NCBI GenBank assembly: GCA_951813065.1
Contig: CATOTH010000007.1
Coordinates: 62,001 to 126,000 of the forward strand
Origin: an uncultured Bryobacterales bacterium
Lineage (GTDB): Bacteria > Acidobacteriota > Terriglobia > Bryobacterales > UBA6623
DNA: 64,000 nucleotides
Direction: 5' to 3'
A program made the translations under genes and the position numbers. Below the pieces are notes generated by a model that saw only the letters and a program-made list of their open reading frames with translations, ran no database searches and was not told the DNA's origin. Shown here piece after piece: positions 57,179-64,000 of the stretch; the first letter of the stretch is position 1, and each line of letters opens with the position of its first letter.

Positions 57179-58636
57179 ATGGCGAAACCAGCCGAGACTG
57201 TGAGCGACCTTCAGCCTTACCCAGCGTACAAGCCGTCCAGGGTGGGGTGGCTGGGGGACGTGCCGTCGCATTGGGAGGTGCGACGGCTTCGCACTACAGC
57301 GGAGATGCGAGTGAGCAACGTAGACAAGCATGTCCGTGAAAGAGAACCTTCGGTCCGTCTTTGCAACTATGTCGACGTCTACAACCACGATCACATCAGT
57401 CAACAGATCGATTTCATGCGAGCCACGGCAACATGCAAGGAGATCGAGCAATTCCGGTTGGAGAAAGACGATGTCCTGATTACAAAGGATTCGGAGGCGT
57501 GGGATGACATTGGCGCCCCGGCGGTCGTAACCGAGCCAGCCGAAGACTTGATTTCGGGATATCACTTGGCATTGCTTCGGCCAGTCGCCGGGGTGTTGAT
57601 CGGGAGTTTCTTGCTTCGTGCCCTTCAGGGCAAGGGGGCTGCTTATCAGTTTCACGTCGAAGCAAAAGGGGTTACTCGGTATGGGCTTTCACATTCCAGC
57701 ATCAAGTCGATCTGGATTGCGCTTCCTCCCCTCCCCGAGCAAGCCACCATCACTCGCTACCTCGATCACGCCGACCGGCGCATCCGGCGGTGCATCCATG
57801 CCAAGGAGAAACTGGTCAAGCTGCTGGAGGAGCAGCGGCAGGCCATCGTCAACGAGGCCGTCACGGGCCGGGTCGACGTCCACACCGGCCAGCCCTATCC
57901 GGCCTACAAGGACTCCGGTGTGGAGTGGTTGGGAGCAGTGCCAGCGCATTGGAGAGTTCTCCGGAACGGCCAGATCTTTGTTCAGCGAAATGAGACAGGT
58001 TTTCCTGAACTCCCGATCCTTGAAGTCTCGTTGAATACTGGGAGACGCATCCGTGACCTCGAGAATCCAACCCGCAAACAGATAATGACTGTGCGAAGTG
58101 AGTATAAGCGGGCAGCCAAAGGGGATATCGCATACAACATGATGCGCATGTGGCAAGGAGCAGTGGGGGTGACTCCGGTCGATGGCTTGGTTAGCCCAGC
58201 GTATGTCGTTGCAAAGCCACTGCGAGGAACTGAGCCTCGCTTCTTCAGCGCTCTCTTCCGTACCAGTGCGTACACGGTTGAAGTGGACAAGTATTCTCGT
58301 GGCATCGTTAAGGACCGCAATAGACTGTACTGGACTGACTTCAAGCAAATTCCGTCTCCTTATCCGCCGATTGAAGAGCAAGTGCGGATCGCCGATAGTA
58401 TCGACCAAATAGAAGCCTCGACAGACAACAGAATCCGGCGGATCGAGCAGCAAATCAGTCTGATCCGCGAATACCGCACACGCCTCATCGCCGACGTAGT
58501 CATGGGCAAGCTTGATGTCCGGCAGGCAGCGGATCAGATTCCGGACGAGATTGAGGAGCCAGAGTTTCTGGCCGGTTCTGACGTCCAGGCCGACGTCGTA
58601 GCCGAGGCCGCGGGCCAACTCGATGCCACCAACTAG
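57179..58636 (+). CDS. hsdS: Type I restriction-modification specificity subunit HsdS
   Basis: 485 residues from the ATG at 57179; the open frame begins at 57092 but the family starts near this Met. Two target-recognition halves each begin with the same phrase, YPAYKPSRVGWLGDVPSHW and YPAYKDSGVEWLGAVPAHW, and end with PPLPEQATITRYLD and PPIEEQVRIADSID. Each is followed by a coiled-coil spacer (KLVKLLEEQRQAIVNEAVTGRVDV; RRIEQQISLIREYRTRLIADVVMGKLDV). This gives the bipartite DNA specificity. The gene looks intact although hsdM is broken. Confidence 0.95.
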   Translation: MAKPAETVSDLQPYPAYKPSRVGWLGDVPSHWEVRRLRTTAEMRVSNVDKHVREREPSVRLCNYVDVYNHDHISQQIDFMRATATCKEIEQFRLEKDDVLITKDSEAWDDIGAPAVVTEPAEDLISGYHLALLRPVAGVLIGSFLLRALQGKGAAYQFHVEAKGVTRYGLSHSSIKSIWIALPPLPEQATITRYLDHADRRIRRCIHAKEKLVKLLEEQRQAIVNEAVTGRVDVHTGQPYPAYKDSGVEWLGAVPAHWRVLRNGQIFVQRNETGFPELPILEVSLNTGRRIRDLENPTRKQIMTVRSEYKRAAKGDIAYNMMRMWQGAVGVTPVDGLVSPAYVVAKPLRGTEPRFFSALFRTSAYTVEVDKYSRGIVKDRNRLYWTDFKQIPSPYPPIEEQVRIADSIDQIEASTDNRIRRIEQQISLIREYRTRLIADVVMGKLDVRQAADQIPDEIEEPEFLAGSDVQADVVAEAAGQLDATN

Positions 58637-58650
58637 GAGGAGACTGATAC

Positions 58651-60141
58651 ATGACTTTGGATCGGCCAGTCGAGTATTTGGTCAGCCTCGTGCGCGAGTT
58701 GTGCAGGCTCAGTGCAGAGACCGAGTGGGTCGAGTTCAAGGTGAATGTCGGCAAGCCGCAGGAAGTTGGCGAGTACATTTCAGCGCTCGCAAACTCGGCC
58801 GCTCTGGTTGGCAAGGCATTTGCTTACTTGGTGTGGGGTGTTGCTGACCGGGACCACACAGTGGTTGGCACGAGCTTTGACCCGATTTCAGCGAGGGTTG
58901 GCAACGAAGAGCTGGAGAACTGGCTTCTGCGCCTGCTTGAACCGAGAATCCACTTTCGGTTCTTCCAGGTAACGGTTGATGGGCATTCGCTGGTCGTGCT
59001 GGAAGTCGAGCGAGCATTCCGCCAGCCCGTGCAATTCTGCGGGCAGGAATACATCCGCGTGGGCTCCTACAAGAAGAGACTGAAGGAATTCCCCGAGAAG
59101 GCTCCGGCGTTGTGGAGAGTATTCGATGAGGCGCCATTCGAAGATTGCTTGGCTGCCGAGCGAGTACGCGATGACGAATTGCTCCGAATACTCGACTACC
59201 CGTCATATTTCGATTTGCTCGGGCGCCCTCTGCCTGAGAATCGCTTCGGCATTCTGGACGCGCTCAGCAGCGACAACTTGATCCACCGATGCGACGCAGG
59301 CGGTTGGAATGTCACCAATCTCGGAGCGGTGCTGTTTGCCAAGCGACTGGGGGACTTTCGCAATCTACGGCGGAAGGCCGTACGAGTCATTCAGTACCGC
59401 GGAAGCAGCCGGATCGAAGCCCTCCGGGAACAGGTCGGCGACAACGGCTACGCACCCGGCTTCGAGAGCGTGGTCGGCCTGGTTGATGGGTTGCTGCCAT
59501 CGAGCGAAGTGATCGTGCGCGGGATCAGGAGGACCGTGCCCAGCTTCCCTGAGCCTGCGGTGCGAGAACTCGTGGCAAATGCCCTGATCCACCAGGACTT
59601 CTCTATCACTGGCACCGGGCCGATGATCGAGATCTTCGAAGGACGTCTCGAAATTACGAATCCCGGCGCGCCGCTGGTGGATTCCCAGCGATTTGTGGAC
59701 TCGTCTCCCCGGTCGAGAAACGTATCCCTCGCTTCATTCATGCGTCGCATCGGCATCTGCGAGGAACGCGGAAGCGGATGGGACAAAGTCGTGTCACAGA
59801 CGGAGCTTTTTCAGTTGCCAGCCCCTTTGGTGGAAGCGGGAAGCCACTACACCCGCGTAGTGCTGTTCGGGCCGCGCCCTGTGTCGAGCATGGACAAGTC
59901 GGAAAGGGTGCGAGCCGCCTACCTTCACGCCTGCCTGCGCTACGTGAACCAAGAGTACCTGACGAACACTTCAGTGCGACAGAGATTTGGCATCGAAGTC
60001 CAGAACCGAGCCAAGGCATCGCGACTGATTGCGGAGGCGGCAAGAGAGGGTGTAATCTTGCCGGACGATCCCTCAGCCGCACCCAAGAAAATGCGCTATG
60101 TACCGTGGTGGGCGAAGGATACTGTCGCGCTCGGTACTTGA
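58651..60141 (+). CDS. AlbA_2-domain / HATPase protein associated with type I RM loci
   Basis: 496 residues, ATG 14 bases after hsdS with GGAGGAGA as a good ribosome-binding site. N-terminal AlbA_2/Schlafen-like DNA-binding domain (ETEWVEFKVN, YISALANSAALVGKAFAYLVWGV, GQEYIRVGSYKKRLKEFPEK), then a GHKL/HATPase_c_4 domain (PAVRELVANALIHQDFSITGTGPMIEIFEGRLEITNPG, GICEERGSGWDKVV) and a winged-helix C-terminus. Members are frequent cargo of RM loci and are thought to modulate or protect the host, but the mechanism is unclear. Intact and co-transcribed with hsdS. Confidence 0.9.
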   Translation: MTLDRPVEYLVSLVRELCRLSAETEWVEFKVNVGKPQEVGEYISALANSAALVGKAFAYLVWGVADRDHTVVGTSFDPISARVGNEELENWLLRLLEPRIHFRFFQVTVDGHSLVVLEVERAFRQPVQFCGQEYIRVGSYKKRLKEFPEKAPALWRVFDEAPFEDCLAAERVRDDELLRILDYPSYFDLLGRPLPENRFGILDALSSDNLIHRCDAGGWNVTNLGAVLFAKRLGDFRNLRRKAVRVIQYRGSSRIEALREQVGDNGYAPGFESVVGLVDGLLPSSEVIVRGIRRTVPSFPEPAVRELVANALIHQDFSITGTGPMIEIFEGRLEITNPGAPLVDSQRFVDSSPRSRNVSLASFMRRIGICEERGSGWDKVVSQTELFQLPAPLVEAGSHYTRVVLFGPRPVSSMDKSERVRAAYLHACLRYVNQEYLTNTSVRQRFGIEVQNRAKASRLIAEAAREGVILPDDPSAAPKKMRYVPWWAKDTVALGT

Positions 60142-60650
60142 TCGAATGCTTCCGATCTACTGCATTATCGTCCAGCATCGGAATCAAGTCATTTATATTC
60201 AACGAGTTGTAGGTTAGGCATTTACTTGACGGGTACTTGATGATGAGTCGGATGACAGCCGACTCCGTGAGCGGCCAAGGACAGTTGACCCAGAGCATGA
60301 CTGCTGCCGGTTCCTGGCCAAAGTGACCAGTGGATCGCGAACGGGGTCCGTTCCTGCGACGGAACTCGAGACGTATCGCCACAACTGGCCCTGCATTCCT
60401 ACATTCAATTTGGGATCGCGCAATTGGGGCTTGCGGTGTGGGTCAAAACGGCGCACAGAAAACGCCGAGGCGTTTCAGAAGATGCACCTGTGATCTCGCG
60501 GATTTCTGCGGTCAGCGCGAGTGATCCGGCCAAGGACTTGGCTCTTGAGGCGGGCACCTTGTCCCAGGCTGCAAGTTTCGACACGATGGCGCAGGTACGC
60601 GCGGCCCCCTCCCGGCAGGCCAACTTGAACCGGGGTCCAGGTGCCCCACC
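60142..60650. other. Convergent intergenic region, nothing recognised
   Basis: About 500 bases between two convergent genes. Short frames only. A 7-bp stem TTCCGAT/ATCGGAA with a long loop occurs near 60148-60183 but has no T-tract. Confidence 0.4.
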
Positions 60651-61583
60651 TCACTTCGGCGAGTCCCTGTGAGCGGGCATGTCAGCGACCACGACCTGTT
60701 CCAACGTCGGGTCCCAGAAGTAGTAGATCCGCAGGCAGTGCCTGGGGTCGCGTCTGTCCCCCTTCCTCAGGTGCCACTCAACAGAGTGGGGTCGTCCCTG
60801 CCAATCAACCTCAAAACTGTCGCTTCCACAGCGTTCGTTACGGACTCCCTGACTGTCTGGAATCGCGCCGCGTAAATCGACGCCCCGCCCTTCCAGCCGG
60901 CCCGGTCGGTAATCTTCTGCGAGCCAAGACAGTCCTCTTGCCACCGCTCTCACGTCCTCGTACTGAGCACGAGGAAGATCCCGCAAGATGGCCGGGTGCA
61001 GTAGCAGTTTCCCGTCGAACTGCCGCTCGCACCAACCAATGACGTCACTCCATGTCGTCGGAACCTGGTGCCGTGCGAGCGATCGTGCGAGTTCTTCCGC
61101 CCTTGCAGCTTCCCTTTGCAGGCTTTCTTTGAGCGCGTTGTTCTCGTCTCTCAGATCCCCGGCTTGCCGTCGCATGTCCGAGAGCTGTCTGACGAGTTTC
61201 CGCCGGCTTTGCTCGCTCTCCCGCAGCTTCTGTTTGACCGCCACGAATTCGAATCGGAGAGACTCAGTCTCTGTAGTGGCCGGGATTCGTCGGATTCCCG
61301 CCAGTGCCTGTCCCGCGTTAGTCACGTTCCGCTTTGCCCAAGCGAGGCCCGTTCGTAGCTGGGCACCCATACGCTCCAATAGCACACGGTGGCGCCCTGT
61401 CGGCGAATCCGGCCTTCGTCTGAGAGCGATCGTCTCGGATTCCACGGCCGAATACGGTATCTGGCTTCCGCCAGACCTGTAAAGTTCCCCGCTCTGTTCT
61501 GCAACGAGGTGCTGGAGGCGCTGCCACGCCTGCTCTCGGGTTTCGGCTGTTGGCCTGCCACCGAAATAGATTTTTTCAATCAT
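60651..61583 (-). CDS. Unrecognised coiled-coil protein inside the RM-bounded region
   Basis: 310 residues from the ATG at 61583; the frame extends 35 codons upstream, but those lie in the direct repeat and are not part of the protein. The N-terminal part has TAETREQAWQRLQHLV and a middle coiled coil (about 105-165: KQKLRESEQSRRKLVRQLSDMRRQAGD, DENNALKESLQREAARAEEL). The C-terminal domain contains GKLLLHPAILRDLP, DVRAVARGLSWLAEDYRP, DLRGAIPD, EWHLRKGDRRDPRHCLRIYYFWD and VVVADMPAHRDSP. I recognise this last His/Arg/Asp-rich pattern as resembling small nuclease-type domains, but cannot assign a family. Opposite strand to the RM genes and just inside the right direct repeat. Confidence 0.65.
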   Translation of the reverse strand: MIEKIYFGGRPTAETREQAWQRLQHLVAEQSGELYRSGGSQIPYSAVESETIALRRRPDSPTGRHRVLLERMGAQLRTGLAWAKRNVTNAGQALAGIRRIPATTETESLRFEFVAVKQKLRESEQSRRKLVRQLSDMRRQAGDLRDENNALKESLQREAARAEELARSLARHQVPTTWSDVIGWCERQFDGKLLLHPAILRDLPRAQYEDVRAVARGLSWLAEDYRPGRLEGRGVDLRGAIPDSQGVRNERCGSDSFEVDWQGRPHSVEWHLRKGDRRDPRHCLRIYYFWDPTLEQVVVADMPAHRDSPK

Positions 61584-61598
61584 TTGCAGGTACCTAGA

Positions 61599-61683
61599 CT
61601 TGGCAGACGAATGGGCCAGTTCGGGGCAAGTCGGACCTGCCGAGGGCAGTTCGGAGCGTAGGGTGGGTCCCAAAGTAGTCCCT
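61599..61683 (+). repeat. 85-bp direct repeat, right copy
   Basis: Partner of 53896-53980 in the same orientation; about 7.7 kb apart. The core GGGCAGTTCGGAGCGTA is identical. An IS1634 remnant begins immediately beyond it. Confidence 0.75.
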
Positions 61684-61689
61684 TTCACG

Positions 61690-62000
61690 CGACAATAACT
61701 GCGACGGCAACAAGGTCAAGCGCTAGACCGTCTACATCGTCTGCGGCCTGCCGAGCGCAGTCGAAGCCTTCGCTGGCAACGCCGCTGATTCGACCACATG
61801 CAGCACACAGGCACAAGCCGTGCGTGAACGCCTGAGCATTACCCGGATCGCGTTCGCCGAGAACGGCGACATCAACACAACCGTGGCATCGGCGAGGATC
61901 TCGTCCCGACTGTGCGGACTATGCGGGACTGGAGCTCGACTCTGAAATCCAGCTCCATTCGCATCCGGTCGACACGAGCCTTCGGCACCCGTCATCTGCA
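61690..62000 (+). pseudogene. IS1634-type transposase internal remnant
   Basis: After CDGNKVKR* the frame reads TVYIVCGLPSAVEAFAGNAADSTTCSTQ then VRERLSITRIAFAENGDI, which follows the IS1634 pattern of GLP-x-AVEVFAGNTAD and LRERFGLERVVLVGDRGM. The catalytic Asp in the latter is lost (GDRG to ENGD), and frames shift further on. Both ends are unclear. Confidence 0.55.
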
Positions 62001-62307
62001 GAATCTTGCCGAAACACTGCACGCTGGGTCCACGTCAGCGTGCCTTCAGGCAAGAGAGCGCTCAGTGCCGCGACCGACTGCCTCTCAGGCGCGGAATTCT
62101 TCGTCACGGATCGTGGAGAGGGCGAATTGCAGCATGTAGCGGTAGGTGCGGAACCCTCGCCTCCGCACGGCGTCCTACACTCTAGGCGTATCGAATCGAC
62201 AAGTCCGAACACTGACAACATGGTGTTGCAAGACTTGAGCCCGAGTGGCGCTCGAACGGGAGTCGGTCCGAGCGCATGAGGGAATGGTGTTGTAATTGCG
62301 GAGGGGC

Positions 62308-62338
62308 TTGACAGGGGTAGGCCATTGGCCCATATGAT
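62308..62338 (+). promoter_or_regulatory. Candidate promoter/operator of the brnT-brnA module
   Basis: TTGACA at 62308-62313 is followed by CATATGAT, containing TATGAT at 62333-62338 (19-base spacer; 17 to CATATG). The spacer contains the palindrome GGCCATTGGCC at 62320-62330, a plausible site for antitoxin autoregulation. The brnT ATG lies 5 bases after the -10 element, so the transcript may be nearly leaderless. Confidence 0.5.
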
Positions 62339-62342
62339 CAGT

Positions 62343-62624
62343 ATGGAGTTCGAATAGGACAACGCCAAGAACAGCGCTTGCTTCACGAGTCGCGGCTTCG
62401 ACTTTGCTTATGCCGTTCGCGCCTTCGTCGACCCGCGCCGGATCGTGGTGCAGGATCGTCGGTGGGACTATGGCGAGGATCGCTATCGGCTGATCGGCAT
62501 GATCGACGGGCGGGCGTATGTCGTCGTCTACACGGTGCGGGGTTCGGCCATCCGCATTATTTCGGCCCGCAAGGCCAACAGGAAGGAGATATCGGACTAT
62601 GAGTACCACGTGCGTCAGGATTGA
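62343..62624 (+). pseudogene. brnT: BrnT-family toxin with an in-frame TAG at the conserved Trp
   Basis: Frame MEFE*DNAKNSACFTSRGFDFAYAVRAFVDPRRIVV and then QDRRWDYGEDRYRLIGMIDGR, VVVYTVRGSAIRIISARKANRKEISDYEYHVRQD. This is BrnT, a RelE-like ribonuclease. The motif FEWDxxKN has its Trp replaced by TAG (62355-62357), otherwise length (93 residues) and all core segments are intact. If the stop is real, no full toxin is made unless translation restarts downstream. The end overlaps the antitoxin start by 26 bases. Confidence 0.85.
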
Positions 62625-62934
62625 TCCCGACGAACCGGCGACCTTCCCTGAGGGGCGGATCGACCCTGCGGTGGTGGACGCCACCACCGAGGCGGAGATC
62701 GCCTTGCAGCAGAAGGAAGACGACGCCGAGGCGATGCAGGACATGGCGCGGTATGCGCGCCGGATTCGTCGACGGCTGGGGCTCAGCCAGATGGAGCTCG
62801 CGCGGCGCATCGACGTGCCTCACGAGACGATCCGCAATTGGGAACAGGGGAAGCGCTGCCCGACCGGCGCGGCGCGCGCCCTATTGCGGGTGCTCGACAA
62901 GGCCCCGGAGACTGCGCTCCGCGTTCTGACCTGA
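62599..62934 (+). CDS. brnA: BrnA-like antitoxin with HTH (Xre-type) domain
   Basis: 111 residues from ATG 62599. N-terminal PEGRIDPAVVDATTEAEI segment then a helix-turn-helix RIRRRLGLSQMELARRIDVPHETIRNWEQGKR. It should bind toxin and its own promoter. Intact, unlike brnT. Confidence 0.87.
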   Translation: MSTTCVRIDPDEPATFPEGRIDPAVVDATTEAEIALQQKEDDAEAMQDMARYARRIRRRLGLSQMELARRIDVPHETIRNWEQGKRCPTGAARALLRVLDKAPETALRVLT

Positions 62935-63070
62935 AATGAGGGCGACGATGCATTCTCTCAAGATTCTCTTCATTGCACGCCTGCCCCGGCATGTCATGAG
63001 AGGGGCGACAGGCACGGACAACAGCATGATTCTGCAAGGGGAATCCCCTGCCTAGCGACGATTAGAATTG
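62935..63070. other. Short junction region
   Basis: 136 bases between the antitoxin stop and the truncated istB; no gene seen. Confidence 0.3.
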
Positions 63071-63448
63071 TCGTTAGCCGCCAACGAGCTGGTCGAAAAC
63101 CTCTCGCTCGCGGCTCGCAACGACCGCCTCCGCGACGCCCTGGCCGCCTACGTCGGTCCGCAACTCCTGGTCTGTGACGAAGTCGCATACCTCGCCCACG
63201 GACCCGACGCCGCCAACGGTTTCTTCCATGTCGTCGACGAGCGCCACCGCCGCCGTCGCTCCATGGTCTTCACCACCAACAAGCCTCTCGAGCTCTGGGG
63301 ACGCGTCCTGCACGACCCCGACCTCGCCGAAGCCATCCTCGGCCGTATCCTCGAGCGCGGCCGCATCGTCACGCTCGAAGGACCCTCCATGCGCACCCCC
63401 CACCTAGACCCGCCGCCGGGTCAGTCTGACCAGGAGACTGCCTCATGA
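63071..63448 (+). pseudogene. 5'-truncated IstB-like ATP-binding protein (IS21 family)
   Basis: About 125 residues: LAANELVENLSLAARNDRLRDAL, then LLVCDEVAYLAHGPDAANGFFHVVDERH (Walker B and following helix), RRSMVFTTNKPLELWGRVL and LAEAILGRILERGRIVTLEGPSMR. This is the C-terminal two thirds of IstB, the helper ATPase of IS21 elements. The Walker A end is missing and the upstream sequence is unrelated, so it is a remnant. No IstA transposase is in the window. Confidence 0.85.
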
Positions 63449-63726
63449 AACGTCTTCCCAGCCCTTCTGGGAATCCCTCTCTGTGTGTGCTATAAGGTCC
63501 GGAAAAATCATGCCATAATAACTGGAACCCACACCCAACGTAGCGACCGCACTTGGGGGTACATTGAGGCGTTCGAGACACAGCCTCACCGAACCGCTAC
63601 GCTGGCCTCGAGAGACTGTTATCCATTGAGAGAACACAGACTCGGACCTGTGGCAGTGATCCTCTCTGCCATGCTGACGTGGATGCAGCCTACGATCACT
63701 CTACGAATCAGCGAGTGCGAGGGCAA

Positions 63727-64000
63727 GTGACCCGCTTGCTGCTAGCTGGCTTTCTTGTGTCCCATATAGCTGCCGGCCAGTCCCGACCAGATGAATTGCG
63801 GTTTCATGTTGGGACAGCCACATTCTTCGAGGCAGACCAGCATTTCATGGTCGGAGGCTCCTACCGCATGTATTTCGGCAAGCGAGGCTGGGGCATCGAG
63901 CCTGAATACTCGGCAATGGTCATCACCGCCCATACCGATCACATGCTGGCTGCCAGCATTGTGAAAGACCTCAGCAAGCCGACCAGCAAGCGAGTCTGGT
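63727..64000 (+). CDS. Outer-membrane beta-barrel-like protein (cut by window end)
   Basis: From GTG 63727 (context VTRLLLAGFLVSHIAAGQ looks like a signal peptide) the frame is open to the window edge, 91 codons. The mature start ELRFHVGTATFFEADQHFMVGGSYRMYFG then WGIEPEYSAM, with alternating hydrophobic residues, fits a beta-barrel or outer-membrane-like sheet protein. The frame is also open upstream of the GTG. Family not assigned. Confidence 0.6.
   Translation, partial: MTRLLLAGFLVSHIAAGQSRPDELRFHVGTATFFEADQHFMVGGSYRMYFGKRGWGIEPEYSAMVITAHTDHMLAASIVKDLSKPTSKRVW

Noticed and set aside
35093..62624. Genome-wide amber recoding
   Set aside because: TAG is used as the normal stop of many intact genes here (for example 7227, 44564, 58636), a TGA also breaks hsdM, and the ambers replace different residues; decay explains it better.

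Overview
The window is high-GC chromosomal DNA from a free-living or host-associated Gram-negative bacterium, most likely an Acidobacteriota member of the Solibacter/Bryobacterales type. The markers are two roughly 1100-residue Oar-like TonB-dependent receptors with an N-terminal carboxypeptidase-regulatory domain, a DUF1549/DUF1553 plus DUF1501 pair, a DUF6599-like gene joined to secA, CRTAC1/ASPIC and TPR secreted proteins, a DUF3604 protein, and many lipoprotein or Tat-type signals. The phylum is inferred from gene content only; no rRNA is present.

Layout. 1-2.4 kb: a truncated HlyD-type adaptor and an orphan WYL regulator resembling BrxR/CapW. 2.6-9.0 kb: a surface degradation set (cytochrome-LamG-DUF1553 protein, its DUF1501 partner, an ADP-ribosylglycohydrolase-like lipoprotein). 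9.2-26.9 kb: mostly housekeeping and metabolism (surE, argD-like aminotransferase, enolase-superfamily enzyme, exported M24 peptidase, rnhA, CDP-alcohol phosphatidyltransferase, secA-DUF6599, DinB, NIPSNAP, medium-chain reductase, ACT protein, DUF3604 protein, an apparent RbfA-ApbE fusion, radical SAM enzyme). 27.2-31.8 kb: a sialidase-like lipoprotein and the first TonB receptor. 31.98-32.16 kb: tRNA-Gly(GCC) and tRNA-Cys(GCA), followed by about 2.2 kb of very GC-rich DNA with a TPR fragment and an IS1634-family transposase remnant. 34.4-37.8 kb: a Sel1-repeat gene interrupted by two amber codons, flanked by two remnants of one surface-protein family. 38.2-46.6 kb: small-molecule metabolism (exported sugar isomerase, GMC oxidoreductase with small subunit, a decayed paralogue of the isomerase, then homocysteine methyltransferase - ROK kinase - EamA transporter - SIS protein). 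46.6-53.7 kb: ASPIC/TPR pair, a strong terminator and the second TonB receptor.

53.9-63.5 kb is an accessory region in decay. Two 85-bp direct repeats at 53.90 and 61.60 kb enclose a type I restriction-modification locus: hsdM is broken by TAG, TGA and a frameshift and runs in frame into a PIN toxin domain; a small antitoxin-like gene, an intact hsdS, an AlbA/ATPase gene and an opposite-strand coiled-coil gene follow. No hsdR is visible. Beyond the second repeat lie another IS1634 remnant, a brnT whose conserved Trp codon is TAG with an intact HTH antitoxin, and a 5'-truncated istB. The window ends inside an outer-membrane-barrel-like gene.

The best leads are the RbfA-ApbE fusion, the direct-repeat-bounded defence module with the HsdM-PIN joint, the methyltransferase/ROK/EamA/SIS operon, the concentration of in-frame stop codons in otherwise intact accessory frames, and the orphan BrxR-like regulator. 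I found no CRISPR array and no convincing prophage genes.
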